Of a stretch of 64,000 nucleotides of DNA, positions 58,101 to 64,000 are shown one piece after another (positions within the stretch are counted from its first letter, which is position 1; every line of letters starts with the position of its first letter). The notes below the pieces were generated by a model. That model worked only from the letters and a program-made list of their open reading frames with translations. It did no database searches and was not told the origin of the DNA. The DNA comes from Vombatus ursinus. Lineage: Eukaryota > Chordata > Mammalia > Diprotodontia > Vombatidae. The stretch covers positions 3,580,832-3,644,831 of the forward strand of contig NW_020954611.1 in the NCBI RefSeq assembly GCF_900497805.2, written 5' to 3'. Both the position numbers and the translations under genes were made by a program.

Positions 58101-61100
58101 AATAGCTTGAGAAGTCAGGAAAAGCTCCATGCAGTAGGTGGAATTTTATATGGATTTTAAATTAAAGTATGAGTAGGGCTTAGATAAGTAGGAGATAGAT
58201 AATATTTCAGGCAATAGGAAAAGAATGAGAAGACATAGAGATGGCAATATGCATGCCTTTTCCAAGTAAAAGTGAATAGATCACTTTGGATGGAGACTTT
58301 ATGTAGGAGACTAATGAAATATAGAGATGAGAAGATGGATTGTAGCCAGATTGTGGAAGACCTTGAATACAAGGCTAAAAAGGTTTAGACTTTATTCACT
58401 TGCAATGGGAAGCCATTGAAGGGTTTTTTTTTTGAGACATATGTAAAGGTATGCTTCAGAAAGATGACTGCAAGGGGCAGCTAGGTGGCACAGCAGATAG
58501 AGCTCTGACCTTGGAGTCAGGAGGACGTGAGTTCATATCCAGTCTCAGACACATGACACTTACTAACTGTGTGACCCCAGGCAAGTCATTTAACCCTGAT
58601 TGCCTCACCAAAAAAGCAAAAAAAAAATGCCCAAACCCCCAAACCAGAAAGATGACTGCAGTGGTACCCTAGAATGGATTAGAAGAGGCAGAGATCAGTT
58701 AGGGAGTAGTTGTAATACTCCACAAGTCAAATGGTGAAAGCTAAATGAATTAGTATGGTGGTGATGGTAATGGAATGGAAGAAACAAAGAATTAACATAG
58801 CTTGATGACATATTGGATGTGAGTCACAAAGGAGAGGGCAGCTGATGATTCCAAGGTTTTCAGCTTCAGTAATTGAAAGAATGGTGGCATCATGAACCAA
58901 AACAAAATTCTCATGGAGGGGGACATCTAGGTGGTGCAGTGGGTAGAGCTCCAGCCTTGGAATCAGGAGGACCTGAGTTCAAATCCAGTCTCAAACCAAA
59001 CACTTGACACTTACTAGCTGTGTGACCCTAGGCAAGTCACTTAATCCCAATTGCCTTGCCAAAAAAATAAAAAGAAAGAAAGAAAATTCTCATGAAGGAG
59101 CTAGATTTAGGTGGAATATTAGTTTAGCTTCATACATGTTGAGTTTGAGGTTATGGTGTGATTTCTGAGTTGAAATATACAGAAGGCAGTTAGAAATGTG
59201 AGACAGGAGCTCCAAAATGAGGTCAATAAGACATAGTCATGGGAGTCATCCACAGAGATACAATACTTGAAAGCATGAGAATAGATGACTTTAAGTATGG
59301 GTGACTAAAAGCTTGGTGACCCCATTTACAGATTGGGATGGGGAGCTGGAGTGGAATATTTCCCAACTATTATTTGCATTCATTTTCCTTCATGTTTCCT
59401 CTTTAGTTAAGATGTATGCCTCTTGTGACAAACACAGATTTCCTCCTGCTAAGTATTAAGCTACACTGTGCTCCAGATAGTTTCACCTGAGATTTCCCCT
59501 TATTTCAAACCAATAGAAAAGATCTCATCTCACTTTAATTTTATTTTCCAGATGTGTGAGTGACCCCACCTATACTGCTTACTCTTCTCCAAACCCCAAT
59601 GTTGTCAAGTTCAAGTTTAATGTCTTCAAGTTTCTTAAACAATATGATGCTGTTTATCTGAAGTGCCAAATGGTTATATGCAGAGCAGATGATGCCTCTT
59701 CTCAGTGCCTCCGAGGCTGCACATTCAGATCAAAGCGAGAAACGCACCCTGAGTGGGACAAAGTGGATGTCGTGGTGAGACCAGTTCGTCTACGGAGGGA
59801 AACATCCCTGGAAAAAGAGCCTGGTAATTGGAATCATCTGTCACTGTGTAAACTCTTCATAACTCAGACCCTTCCTACCATTCTATTCTTCTTGCACATT
59901 CATCCCCTTCATGCGCTTTATGATCCAGAGACGCTGGCTTCCTTGCTATCCCACCCACCTGCACCTCTATCTGCTCAATTCCTGCCCTTTCATTGGCTGC
60001 CTCTGTGCCTGGAGTGCTCTATCCTCTTAATTTCTCTGGTTTCCAACAAGCTTCAGCTCAAGCCTTCTCTTCTGCAAGAAGCTTTCCCTGGTCCCCTAAA
60101 CTGCTAATATCTTATCTTCTTGTATCTATTTATCTGTCTGTCTTCTATTTATCTATCTATCTTTTTATCTATCACCTATCTATCTCTCTATCATCTGTCT
60201 ATCATCTACCTCTCATCTATCTTTCCATCTATCATCTCTCTCTATAGCTAAATGCATATGTATATATAATGTACGTGTCTAGTTATTTACATGTTGTCTC
60301 CCCGATTAGAATGTATTGTGCTTGAGGATAAGGATGAGTTTTGCCTTTCTTCTTTAGCACATTAGCACAAGGTGCTAATTAGCACAATGGCTGGCATAGA
60401 ATAAGTACTTAATAAATGCTTGTTGATTGACTAACTGCATGTAAGTAATCTGCTTGCTTTTTTCAATCATTAATCTTTAAAGGAAGTTTCAAACTATTTA
60501 AGCAGCTATTTGTTACTGACATAAAAGTATTTATCTAATCTTAAGGTATTTTCTACAAGCCATAAACTCTCTAGATGAAAAGTGCAAGAGGTTTTGCCTA
60601 TGTAATATCAAACATCTGGACACTTGGAAACTACTAGATGGTTGACTTGTATCAAGTAGACATGAAATTCCACATAGGGCTACATTTGTCTTTATTTTTA
60701 GATTCCATTTTTAAGTATTTCTAATCTTATCTGTATTAGCAAGAATATGGTGTGGTATAGTGGATAAAGTTTTGGACCTAGAGGGATCAAATCTTGCCTT
60801 GTACATTTATCAGTTGTGTGACCCTGGGCAAGTCACTTAACTCTTCTGAGCTTCAATTTCATCATCCATGAAATGGGAATGATAGTGCTACTCTCTACCC
60901 CACCCCACCTCAGGTTGTTGTAATGATCATATGAGATAAGGTATGTAAAGTGCTTTTTAAATCTCAAATATCTGTATAAATGGGAACTATTGTTATTTGC
61001 AGGGCAGCTAAGTAGTGCAGTGGATAGAGTTGTGGGCCAGGTGTCAGGAAGACTCATCTTCCTGAGTACAAGTCTGGTTTCAGACATACTAGCTATGTGA

Positions 61101-63268
61101 CCCTGGGCAAGTCACTTAACCCTGTTTGTCTCAGTTTCCTCATCTGTAAAATGAGCTGGAGAAGGAAATGGCAAACTACTCCAGTATCTTTACCAAGAAA
61201 ACCCCAAATGGGGTCACACAGTCAGAAATGCAACAAAAATTATTATTTGTACAAAATCTGGAAAACTGTACTGATCTTTGTTATATTTTGTAGAAATTGC
61301 ATAATTACTATAGCAAATGCAAATAGCCGAGAGAAAAATAATTCAATTTATCTGATTAAAAAAATGAGTCTCAAACACTAGCTCTATATTCCATTGAAAG
61401 TCTGACTAAATGATTATTTATAACTCAGTCAGTTACATTAAGTACCATCATTCAAGATATTCCATGGGTCTGACTGGGATACCACATATACGGGAGATGG
61501 AAAATGAATTTATGACATTCCCAATATTGATTTAATGTCATTGTTGCTACCAATAATGATAATCCACATGTCTAAAGTGAGTTATTTCATCTCCAAGTCA
61601 TCAAAGATCTCTAGCTATCACTTTTCTCATTTGCAAATTTGGAATAATATTTATCATGTCTATCTCAACCATTTCAGGAAAGCTCAGACTCTCAGAAAGC
61701 TCCAGCTTCTCTTTATTTCTTACTGACAGCCTTACCAACCAATTTACCACAGAAGGTATACCCTTCCCTGTGCTGTGTGTGTGTTCCCTTTAGTTTGGTA
61801 CTGGGATCAAATCAACTCTGCCACCTTTCCTGGGTTAGGTATATAAGCCTACCTGTCTATGGAACCTCTTACCATTCTTGTACCATTCCTTATCAAATTC
61901 TCCCTCTTTGGCCAACACTCCCCTATATGTGTTGTCTTCCTCTTTTAGAATGTAAGTTCCTTGAGGGTAGGGACTATCTTTGTTATTATATTTGTATCCC
62001 CAGAGCTTAGCACAATGCTTAGCATAGGCTTTTTTAATTTATTCATTCCTTCTTACAATATCTTAAATCGTTTCTTCATGGCATCTTGAGATATAGGCAT
62101 GATAAACATCATTTTGATTTTATCAATGAGAAAAGTGATAGCTAGAGATCTTCAATGACTTGTTTTCAAATAGGCAAGTCACTAATTCTAACCCTAAGCC
62201 CAGAGCTCAAATTGAGTTTGTAACTCAAACCCAAGTCTTCCAACTTCAAATCCAATGTTATCTCCTTTTTCATAAGTGGCCTTACTGATTTCATGGAACA
62301 ACAACAACAAAAGCAAAGGAGACAATGGTTTAAAGGGCACTGATTTAAAATCAGAAGATCTAGTTTCAAATCCCAGCTCTCCTACTTACTACACTGAGCA
62401 TGTATCATAGGTTCACAAAGTGAGTGATACCATCCCCTGGGGGTACTGGACTGATCTAAGGGGGTGTTAGTAGCTTCAGGTGCAGTTGGGGGGCATTGCA
62501 TAAAAATAAGGGGTCAGTGGAAGCACAAGGAAAGACAGAAAGATAGATAAAGAAGAGAAGATAAGAAAATTTTGCAAAATCATTCATACATGTTCCATCT
62601 GTTGTGTAACAGGGTTAAAGTCAAATGATTACATTATTTTCCAAATAAATACACAAAATTCAAGTTATTACTAATTAGTGGTCAAGTCTGCCAATGAGTC
62701 TTAGTAAGCAAGTGTTGATAGGTGAGAGTGTGCATTGTCAGGAAGTCCAGCATGTATTGGCAGGAATATGTGTGTGTATTGACTTGTTCACAATATGATA
62801 CTATACAGTTATGTGACACAATATTGCATCATCAAAATTTCAATGCAGGAAAAATCCCACAAATTTCCAGTTAATTGTTAAATTTAAGATGTTTCATTGA
62901 AAAATATTTTATATATTTTTTGAAATGACACAAATTTAAAAAAAAATTAAAGGGCTAAAGAAAGTAGATTTCCAGGGAGGCACTGAGTAATTTTTTTTTG
63001 AAAAGGGAGAAGTAGGCCAAATAAGTTTTGGAACCTCTGGTCTGAACCTTGAATTAAAAAAAGAGTCCAGCAGGCAGAAAAAAGCTAATGCTACTTAATT
63101 TTCTGATTTCTCATCATGGTATCAATTGCTGCTGACTTCCTAAAGTGAATTCCATTTCTCTCTTGGTTTGCAGCCATTATCAGTGGATCCCCTCATGAAA
63201 ATGAAAGAAGATACAGTTTCCTTCTTGGGATCACAGTGCTGCTGGGAATTAAAATGTGTTGCTTCTGA
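34486..63268 (+). CDS. DMBT1-like CUB-CUB-ZP protein (11 exons, complete, no SRCR domains)
   Basis: Eleven exons join in frame to 581 codons: 34486-34531, 38668-38706, 40041-40188, 43481-43668, 45426-45452, 47602-47752, 51526-51743, 53967-54139, 56589-56977, 59552-59823, 63174-63268. Layout: signal peptide (1 to about 19), CUB1 (33-138), a Thr/Pro linker (141-150), CUB2 (154-262), ZP module (276-516), RSKR (519-522) and a hydrophobic C-terminal stretch (564-581). CUZD1 has this architecture, but the residues (SYLQSLG, NGCGT, LRGCTFRSKRE), exon phases and lengths follow DMBT1 next door. I read it as a tandem DMBT1 paralogue lacking SRCR repeats, probably a secreted or membrane-tethered ZP glycoprotein of epithelia or reproductive tract. 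All introns are GT-AG except a GC-AG intron after exon 7. CUZD1 identity is the main alternative. Confidence 0.88.
34990..35180 (+). mobile_element. Non-autonomous hAT-like DNA transposon in intron 1 of the DMBT1-like gene
   Basis: Ends are inverted repeats: cagtggtgtcaaac on the left and, read backwards on the other strand, cagaggtgtcaaac on the right. The interior has tttatttattttgttaaaca and attttaatctggcttggtct. About 190 nt, no coding capacity. Confidence 0.6.
35345..35575 (+). mobile_element. THER1/MIR-like SINE
   Basis: tctaaagcatttaagattta, ttacatatgaagatactgag and tgccagagctaggatttgaa. The interval 35580-36100 has nothing else I can name. Confidence 0.55.
36103..36275 (+). mobile_element. 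Long-tailed tRNA-derived SINE, internally deleted
   Basis: tggcgtggtggatagagcgc and gacctgagctcaaatc join directly to agtttcctcatctgtaaaat, so the middle of the element is missing; it ends with ccccaaatggggtcatgaag and gttggacatgactgg. The interval 36280-37150 shows no gene. Confidence 0.75.
37150..38100 (+). mobile_element. L3/CR1 LINE 3' region split by a 7SL copy
   Basis: Left part ggaatggactggaaaggata, aaaactgctctgggtgggtt; right part gtctagaggagagcagccag, ttgatagttgtcttcaaata, tatttaaaggctatcacaca and the terminal ctctgggtgttctatgatct. Together these follow a CR1-type LINE 3' end. The 7SL copy at 37354-37647 interrupts it. Confidence 0.6.
37354..37647 (+). pseudogene. 7SL (SRP) RNA retropseudogene, near full length
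   Basis: Follows 7SL from its 5' end: agctggatgcagtgatgggt, gcctgtcgtaattcctgc, gcattaatatggcaactccc, ggggaccacaaggatgccta, aagaagggcaaactggcctg, catgtactgatctgtcgtgg, and ends cttccaacctgg…cagtctaaaaaaa. It is diverged at many sites, so not a functional SRP RNA gene. Confidence 0.85.
38285..38530 (-). mobile_element. Long-tailed tRNA-derived SINE, reverse
   Basis: gttgttgttcagtcacatct, gaccccatttggggttttct and ccatttccttctccagctca at the left, ccagtgctctatccactggc and ttgctgcccc at the right. It ends about 140 nt before exon 2 of the DMBT1-like gene. Confidence 0.85.
38668..38706 (+). CDS. DMBT1-like gene exon 2: end of signal peptide
   Basis: This 39-nt exon lies between acceptor tatcaatag (38667) and donor gtgagc (38707), phase 1 to 1. 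It encodes IVWIVSSETTRT. With exon 1 it makes a continuous hydrophobic core, with cleavage likely after VSS. The joins in frame on both sides support it despite its size. Confidence 0.75.
39400..39905 (+). mobile_element. L2 LINE 3' end, followed by a short antisense L1 piece
   Basis: L2: tgttccccatgctgggaata, ccttcagtacagggactgtg and cttagcacagtgcctagcac to about 39770. From there tttgccaatctgatgggtat and catttggagcattctttcac match antisense L1. It ends about 135 nt before the CUB1 exon. Confidence 0.6.
40041..40188 (+). CDS. DMBT1-like gene exon 3: CUB1, first half
   Basis: The acceptor is tttgtttttag ending at 40040 and the donor is gtaagta at 40189; the exon is 148 nt, phase 1 to 2. It encodes ASPVCGGILTKPSGKFSSP, FKCIWSIQVAYSHRVSLAF. 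The CGG and KCIW cysteines form the first CUB disulfide. The usual NYPNN segment is replaced by GPTHSVS. Confidence 0.88.
40490..40670 (+). mobile_element. THER1/MIR-like SINE
   Basis: ttatagaagtggaaactgag, ggtcaaagattttaagcaat and tcagaatttgaatcagtctc. Confidence 0.55.
40822..40998 (+). mobile_element. tRNA-derived SINE with a (GA)n tail
   Basis: ggggcagctagatggtgcag to gtaagtcacttaatcccaat, then about 20 GA units (40957-40997) in place of poly(A). Flanks agcactgatg and aacactgatt look like a target-site duplication. Confidence 0.8.
41530..41710 (+). mobile_element. SINE of the 'catttattaag' family
   Basis: tcagtcaacgatcatttatt, ctactatgtgccaaacaccg and tctcaaggagctcacagtct. The remainder of 41710-42420 is intron with faint MIR traces. 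Confidence 0.6.
42425..42690 (+). repeat. (GT)n microsatellite with degenerate extension
   Basis: A core of about 15 GT units near 42438-42463 extends into tatgtgta-type units. Confidence 0.9.
43481..43668 (+). CDS. DMBT1-like gene exon 4: CUB1, second half
   Basis: The acceptor is tcacattcag ending at 43480 and the donor is gtaagt at 43669; the exon is 188 nt, phase 2 to 1. It encodes NLSCSTEYVEVLDGTP, LGKVCNGLYLTYQSSSN and FDGYYYAELE. The calcium-site Asp of the first loop is Glu here, and the SD of the last loop is replaced by SRN. Confidence 0.9.
44190..44870 (+). repeat. Old LINE-derived repeat with a (TATG)n insert
   Basis: atttcacaaatatttatcca, gctaagcaatgtgagggata and aaggaaggcttcacggagg follow the ancient repeat of 715-1690; an alternating (AT/GT) tract lies at 44600-44660. 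Confidence 0.45.
45426..45452 (+). CDS. DMBT1-like gene exon 5: 27-nt Thr/Pro linker
   Basis: The acceptor is gatcttccag ending at 45425 and the donor is gtaagta at 45453, phase 1 to 1. It encodes APTSTVVPT, an O-glycosylation-type linker like the interdomain spacers of DMBT1. Being 27 nt and symmetric in phase, it can be skipped without a frame change. Confidence 0.7.
45757..46023 (-). mobile_element. Long-tailed tRNA-derived SINE, reverse
   Basis: gttattgttatttagtcatt, gaccccatttgaggattttt, ggtttaccatttccttctcc, acttacccagggtcacacag and caatgtaccacctagttgtc. Confidence 0.85.
46620..46810 (+). repeat. (TATC)n/(CATC)n microsatellite and 3' stub of a reverse SINE
   Basis: 46632-46690 is tatctatctatc passing to catccatcc; 46758-46808 holds ttgttgttcagtcattcagt and gtgaccccatttgaggt, the tail end of the long-tailed SINE. 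The interval 46870-47600 has only MIR traces. Confidence 0.75.
47602..47752 (+). CDS. DMBT1-like gene exon 6: CUB2, first half
   Basis: The acceptor is ccctttgtag ending at 47601 and the donor is gtaagtg at 47753; the exon is 151 nt, phase 1 to 2. It encodes LRCGGLLIQPKGTFSSPSY, ENYPHSVQCVWEIEV and YQISLTLKTFK. Same length and phases as the DMBT1 CUB exon at 7500-7650. Confidence 0.92.
48120..48300 (+). mobile_element. MIR-like SINE
   Basis: gagtgctggatttggagtca, gaccttggacaagtaattta and gtccctttttagccctaaat-like blocks. The stretch 48300-49160 holds no exon that I can find. Confidence 0.5.
49166..50205. repeat. About 1-kb imperfect palindrome (inverted arms of about 450 nt, spacer about 110 nt)
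   Basis: The left arm (about 49166-49620) and right arm (about 49735-50205) are reverse complements at roughly 85% by eye. Matching pairs: gattagttttgctgaac with gttcagcaaaactaat; ttactttggaaagaaataat with its complement at about 50043-50062; caaagttcctaggaatctc with gagattcctaggaactttg; ccaaggccata with tatggccttgg. Outer ends look like L1 3' UTR in opposite orientations. It lies between the two CUB2 exons. Confidence 0.8.
50045..50560 (-). mobile_element. L1 3' UTR fragment, reverse, interrupted by a SINE
   Basis: ttttattgacatctcttatt, ttcagcaaaactaatatatc, then after the SINE ttctattcagtgttccatat and tttgcaaagagacaggggag, in the order of antisense marsupial L1 3' sequence. The left part overlaps the palindrome. 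Confidence 0.5.
50231..50391 (+). mobile_element. tRNA-derived SINE with perfect target-site duplication
   Basis: gggcagctaggtggcgcagt, caaatccggcctcagaccaa and gggcaagtcacttaacccca with an A-rich tail. Bounded by aacctcatg on both sides (50222-50230 and 50392-50400). It keeps CpGs (ggcgcag, tccggcc), so it looks young. Confidence 0.9.
50702..50925 (+). mobile_element. Charlie-like hAT DNA transposon remnant
   Basis: Begins gcagaggttctcaatgtgtg and ends ctgagaccaaaaagttgaca; the interior gaggtcaaaac-like block, tctaatattgaagatatgca and gggggtcctcaataattttt fit a mammalian hAT non-autonomous family. Confidence 0.5.
51000..51230 (+). mobile_element. MIR-like SINE
   Basis: gttcattgaatttggcgtct, ctagctatgtgaccttagga and atttataaatatcaggcatt. 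Confidence 0.55.
51315..51445 (-). pseudogene. 7SL RNA-derived fragment, 5' (Alu-domain) part only
   Basis: The + strand reads agaactcctgagctcaagca, cctccagtagcaaggattac and aggcatgcaccaccatgctc, the reverse complement of the 7SL 5' end (compare gactacaggc…ccaccgcgcc in 7SL). The S domain is absent. It lies about 80 nt before the CUB2 exon at 51526. Confidence 0.7.
51526..51743 (+). CDS. DMBT1-like gene exon 7: CUB2, second half (GC donor)
   Basis: The acceptor is atttcccag ending at 51525; the exon is 218 nt, phase 2 to 1. It encodes NEHSLSCSSSHVDIFDGS, LGRFCDASNETFLSPSN and FFSDPFVTKSGFQASYF. It ends gacacag|gcaagg; no GT is available nearby, and the phase demanded by exon 8 is met only if this GC is the donor. 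The SD of the last calcium loop is kept, while the first Asp is Ser. Confidence 0.88.
51744..51749 (+). other. Non-canonical GC splice donor
   Basis: The exon/intron junction reads ACAG|GCAAGG. GC-AG introns are a minor U2 class that requires a strong match to AG|GCAAG, as seen here. Exons 7 and 8 join in the same phase (1) as their DMBT1 counterparts when this donor is used. Confidence 0.75.
52000..52121 (+). repeat. (GA)n microsatellite containing an assembly gap
   Basis: Pure GA repeats on both sides of 10 N at 52066-52075; the true length is unknown. Confidence 0.97.
52185..52420 (+). mobile_element. THER1/MIR-like SINE
   Basis: ttatcccatctgatccttac, aacaatcccatgagataagt and tttgcctaggattacacagc. 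Confidence 0.65.
53380..53930 (+). mobile_element. Three consecutive MIR/THER1-like SINEs just upstream of ZP exon 8
   Basis: About 53380-53580 (acaaatgaggaaactgagtc; ttgttcaggttcacacagtt), 53586-53760 (acatatgaggaaatggagac) and 53765-53925 (gaagctcagagaggttaaat). The last ends within 50 nt of the acceptor at 53966. Confidence 0.6.
53967..54139 (+). CDS. DMBT1-like gene exon 8: ZP module, exon 1
   Basis: The acceptor is ctccactag ending at 53966 and the donor is gtgagg at 54140; the exon is 173 nt, phase 1 to 0. It encodes LSCTEDQMYAAV, SKQYLQSLGYSAKNISLH, SCEPEV and IPFNGCGTVIQ. Length and phase are identical to the DMBT1 exon at 11290-11462. Confidence 0.92.
54280..54520 (+). mobile_element. 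THER1/MIR-like SINE
   Basis: taatagctcacatttttgga, caattctgtgaggtaaataa and taaggtcatacagcttgtaa. The intron from 54520 to 56588 shows only a short L2 end near 55580-55640 (reverse gene frames there are not supported). Confidence 0.55.
56589..56977 (+). CDS. DMBT1-like gene exon 9: ZP module, central exon
   Basis: The acceptor is atttggtaag ending at 56588 (pyrimidine-rich tract upstream) and the donor is gtaaga at 56978; the exon is 389 nt, phase 0 to 2. It encodes DDTIIYSNVIST, RLKNFCLHLSCRM, PYYVQLNQDVFFQL, LVLSVDTCVASPYDDDF and TYYLIRHG. An additional cysteine (Cys358) precedes the conserved SCRM cysteine. Confidence 0.92.
57180..57390 (+). mobile_element. THER1/MIR-like SINE
   Basis: ctcatatttagatggtatgt, tagataaggaaactgaggct and gtgcctaaagtcacatgggt. 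Confidence 0.6.
58474..58644 (+). mobile_element. tRNA-derived SINE with 16-bp target-site duplication
   Basis: ggggcagctaggtggcacag to gcaagtcatttaaccctgat with an A/C-rich tail. Flanked by cagaaagatgactgca ending at 58472 and again at 58645-58660, a perfect duplication. Confidence 0.92.
58916..59082 (+). mobile_element. tRNA-derived SINE with 12-bp target-site duplication
   Basis: acatctaggtggtgcagtgg to gcaagtcacttaatcccaat with a (GAAA)n tail. Aaaattctcatg is present at 58904-58915 and 59083-59094. Confidence 0.92.
59552..59823 (+). CDS. DMBT1-like gene exon 10: ZP module end and RSKR site
   Basis: The acceptor is ttttccag ending at 59551 and the donor is ctg|gtaatt at 59824; the exon is 272 nt, phase 2 to 1. 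It encodes GCVSDPTYTAYSSP, AVYLKCQMVICRAD and SQCLRGCTFRSKRE, then VVVRPVRLRRETSLEKEP. RSKR is the expected furin-type cleavage site that releases ZP proteins for polymerisation. An open frame runs on into the intron, where an L2 repeat begins. Confidence 0.92.
59845..60440 (+). mobile_element. L2 LINE 3' end with an internal (TATC)n microsatellite
   Basis: ctctgtgcctggagtgctct, agcttcagctcaagccttct, gcaagaagctttccctggtc, the (TATC)n block at about 60120-60240, then gtgcttgaggataaggatga and agtacttaataaatgcttgt. It starts only about 20 nt after exon 10 of the DMBT1-like gene. Confidence 0.75.
60745..61240 (+). mobile_element. MIR-like SINE followed by a long-tailed tRNA-derived SINE
   Basis: About 60745-61000: gaccctgggcaagtcactta, catccatgaaatgggaatga, gtaatgatcatatgagataa. 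About 61003-61240: gggcagctaagtagtgcagt, gagctggagaaggaaatggc, ccccaaatggggtcacacag. Confidence 0.8.
61790..62050 (+). mobile_element. L2 LINE 3' end
   Basis: agaatgtaagttccttgagg, gtagggactatctttgttat and ccagagcttagcacaatgct. The rest of the last intron (62050-63173) shows only weak MIR traces near 62290-62400. Confidence 0.65.
63174..63268 (+). CDS. DMBT1-like gene exon 11: hydrophobic C-terminal tail and stop
   Basis: The acceptor is ttggtttgcag ending at 63173, phase 1. It encodes IISGSPHENERRYSFLLG and ITVLLGIKMCCF, then TGA at 63266-63268. The hydrophobic part (about 12-17 residues) is short for a transmembrane helix; it could be a weak anchor, a GPI-type signal, or part of the polymerisation block removed after RSKR cleavage. 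The two cysteines near the end could be palmitoylated. Confidence 0.75.
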
Positions 63269-63478
63269 AAAAAAAATTCATTGAAAAGGAGCTGAGGTCA
63301 AACATTAAGTGGAGCTGAAAGCAAGAACATCTCCTTGTGAAGTTGGAATTTGTTTCTGAACAAAGTTAGTTTAAGGTAGTTTCTAGAAATTGCACAGTGG
63401 CATAGAAGAGAGAACAATTAGTTTGAAATAGGTAAAGGTATCCTTACAGAGTGGTTTTCGTGTGTCTTGAATGGTGAC

Positions 63479-63484
63479 AATAAA
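63479..63484 (+). terminator. Poly(A) signal of the DMBT1-like gene
   Basis: AATAAA lies 211 nt after the stop, followed by a T/G-rich stretch (ctgttggatgttctggt). It gives a short 3' UTR ending near 63505. Confidence 0.65.
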
Positions 63485-63704
63485 TTAATGTATTCAACGT
63501 AACTGTTGGATGTTCTGGTATTGACTTTGGGTTGGATTTTTCACCTTTGGAAAATTCGTTATCTTATTATCTGTAGACCTTTTGCTCCCAGGGTCTTCCC
63601 TCTTCACCTACTCTTCTGGCTACTGCATCCCAGACTAGCTTCCCTGAGGCAACTCCAGTGCCTTTTTGGGTGCATCTAATGCTGTTCTTCTATTGCCTTT
63701 TCTG

Positions 63705-63900
63705 GTCAGGATTTGGTACAGTGGAAAGAATGTTACACTTGGACCTGAGTTCAAATCCTGCTCTGCCCTTTGCTATCAGTATGGTATTAGACAAATCATT
63801 TAAACTTCTTTGGTCTCACTCTGCTCACCTGAAAAGAAATGATAGGACTAGCTGGTGCCTAAGGCCCTCCAAGTCTACAGCAATGATCCTATGATCCCGG
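63705..63900 (+). mobile_element. MIR-like SINE downstream of the DMBT1-like gene
   Basis: tggtacagtggaaagaatgt, ggacctgagttcaaatcctg and tcacctgaaaagaaatgata. Nothing else recognisable between 63505 and 64000. Confidence 0.6.
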
Positions 63901-64000
63901 GAACTGTAAGTCCAGAAGAAGTGATCACCCTCTGAATGGGTTAAATCTCAGGAATGATCAACGAGACAGATAGGTGGATGATCAATTTGCCTGCACAGAT

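Larger units (their letters stand above)
57950..59310 (+). repeat. Old LINE-derived repeat carrying two SINE insertions
   Basis: Blocks in order: ggaaaagctccatgcagtag, ttgtggaagaccttgaatac, caatgggaagccattgaagg, agggagtagttgtaatactc, gctgatgattccaaggtttt and catgttgagtttgaggttat follow a single ancient repeat. SINEs at 58474-58644 and 58916-59082 were inserted later. Confidence 0.55.

Noticed and set aside
59824-60107. Open extension of exon 10 past the splice donor (183-codon frame)
   Set aside because: The extension is intronic: the ctg|gtaatt donor is conserved in position with DMBT1, and the extra residues come from an L2 repeat.

Overview
This is genomic DNA from a metatherian mammal (marsupial; species not determinable). 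It is AT-rich and CpG-poor, with exons separated by kilobase introns. It is packed with tRNA-derived SINEs of the marsupial type (core such as 'gcagctaggtggcacagtgg', then 'tgtgaccctgggcaagtca'), MIR/THER1-like SINEs, L2, L3/CR1, L1 and RTE/BovB-like LINE pieces, and hAT-type DNA transposons. No CRISPR array, bacterial operon or intact LTR element was seen. Two 10-base N runs mark assembly gaps inside microsatellites.

Two protein genes can be built, both on the + strand. (1) Positions 361-18334 hold the 3' end of DMBT1: the last SRCR domain (361-672), one CUB domain in two exons (7500-7650, 9227-9435) and a ZP module in three exons (11290-11462, 15599-15999, 18085-18334). The frame stops soon after the ZP module, giving a secreted form. 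A downstream exon candidate (21011 to about 21615) ends at a good poly(A) signal and carries a transmembrane-like reading frame that the stop leaves untranslated. The start of the gene lies left of the window. (2) Positions 34486-63268 hold a complete 11-exon gene of 581 codons: signal peptide, two CUB domains, a ZP module, a furin-like RSKR site and a short hydrophobic tail. Its architecture is that of CUZD1, but its sequence and exon plan are those of DMBT1 without SRCR domains, so I read it as a tandem DMBT1-like paralogue. One of its introns uses a GC donor.

The 1-360 stretch is DMBT1 intron, 18400-34400 is intergenic repeat-rich DNA (plus the DMBT1 3' exon), and 63500-64000 is downstream intergenic. 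Repeats of note are three 7SL (SRP) RNA-derived copies (about 31868-32178 on the minus strand inside an L1; 37354-37647 on the plus strand inside an L3/CR1; a 5'-domain-only piece at 51315-51445 on the minus strand), a roughly 1-kb imperfect palindrome (49166-50205) in an intron of the second gene, and several nested SINE insertions with clear target-site duplications.

Both genes would make secreted or membrane-tethered extracellular glycoproteins built from CUB and ZP modules. DMBT1 family proteins act at mucosal surfaces in pathogen binding and epithelial polarity; ZP modules polymerise after furin-type cleavage. The function of the second gene is unknown to me.
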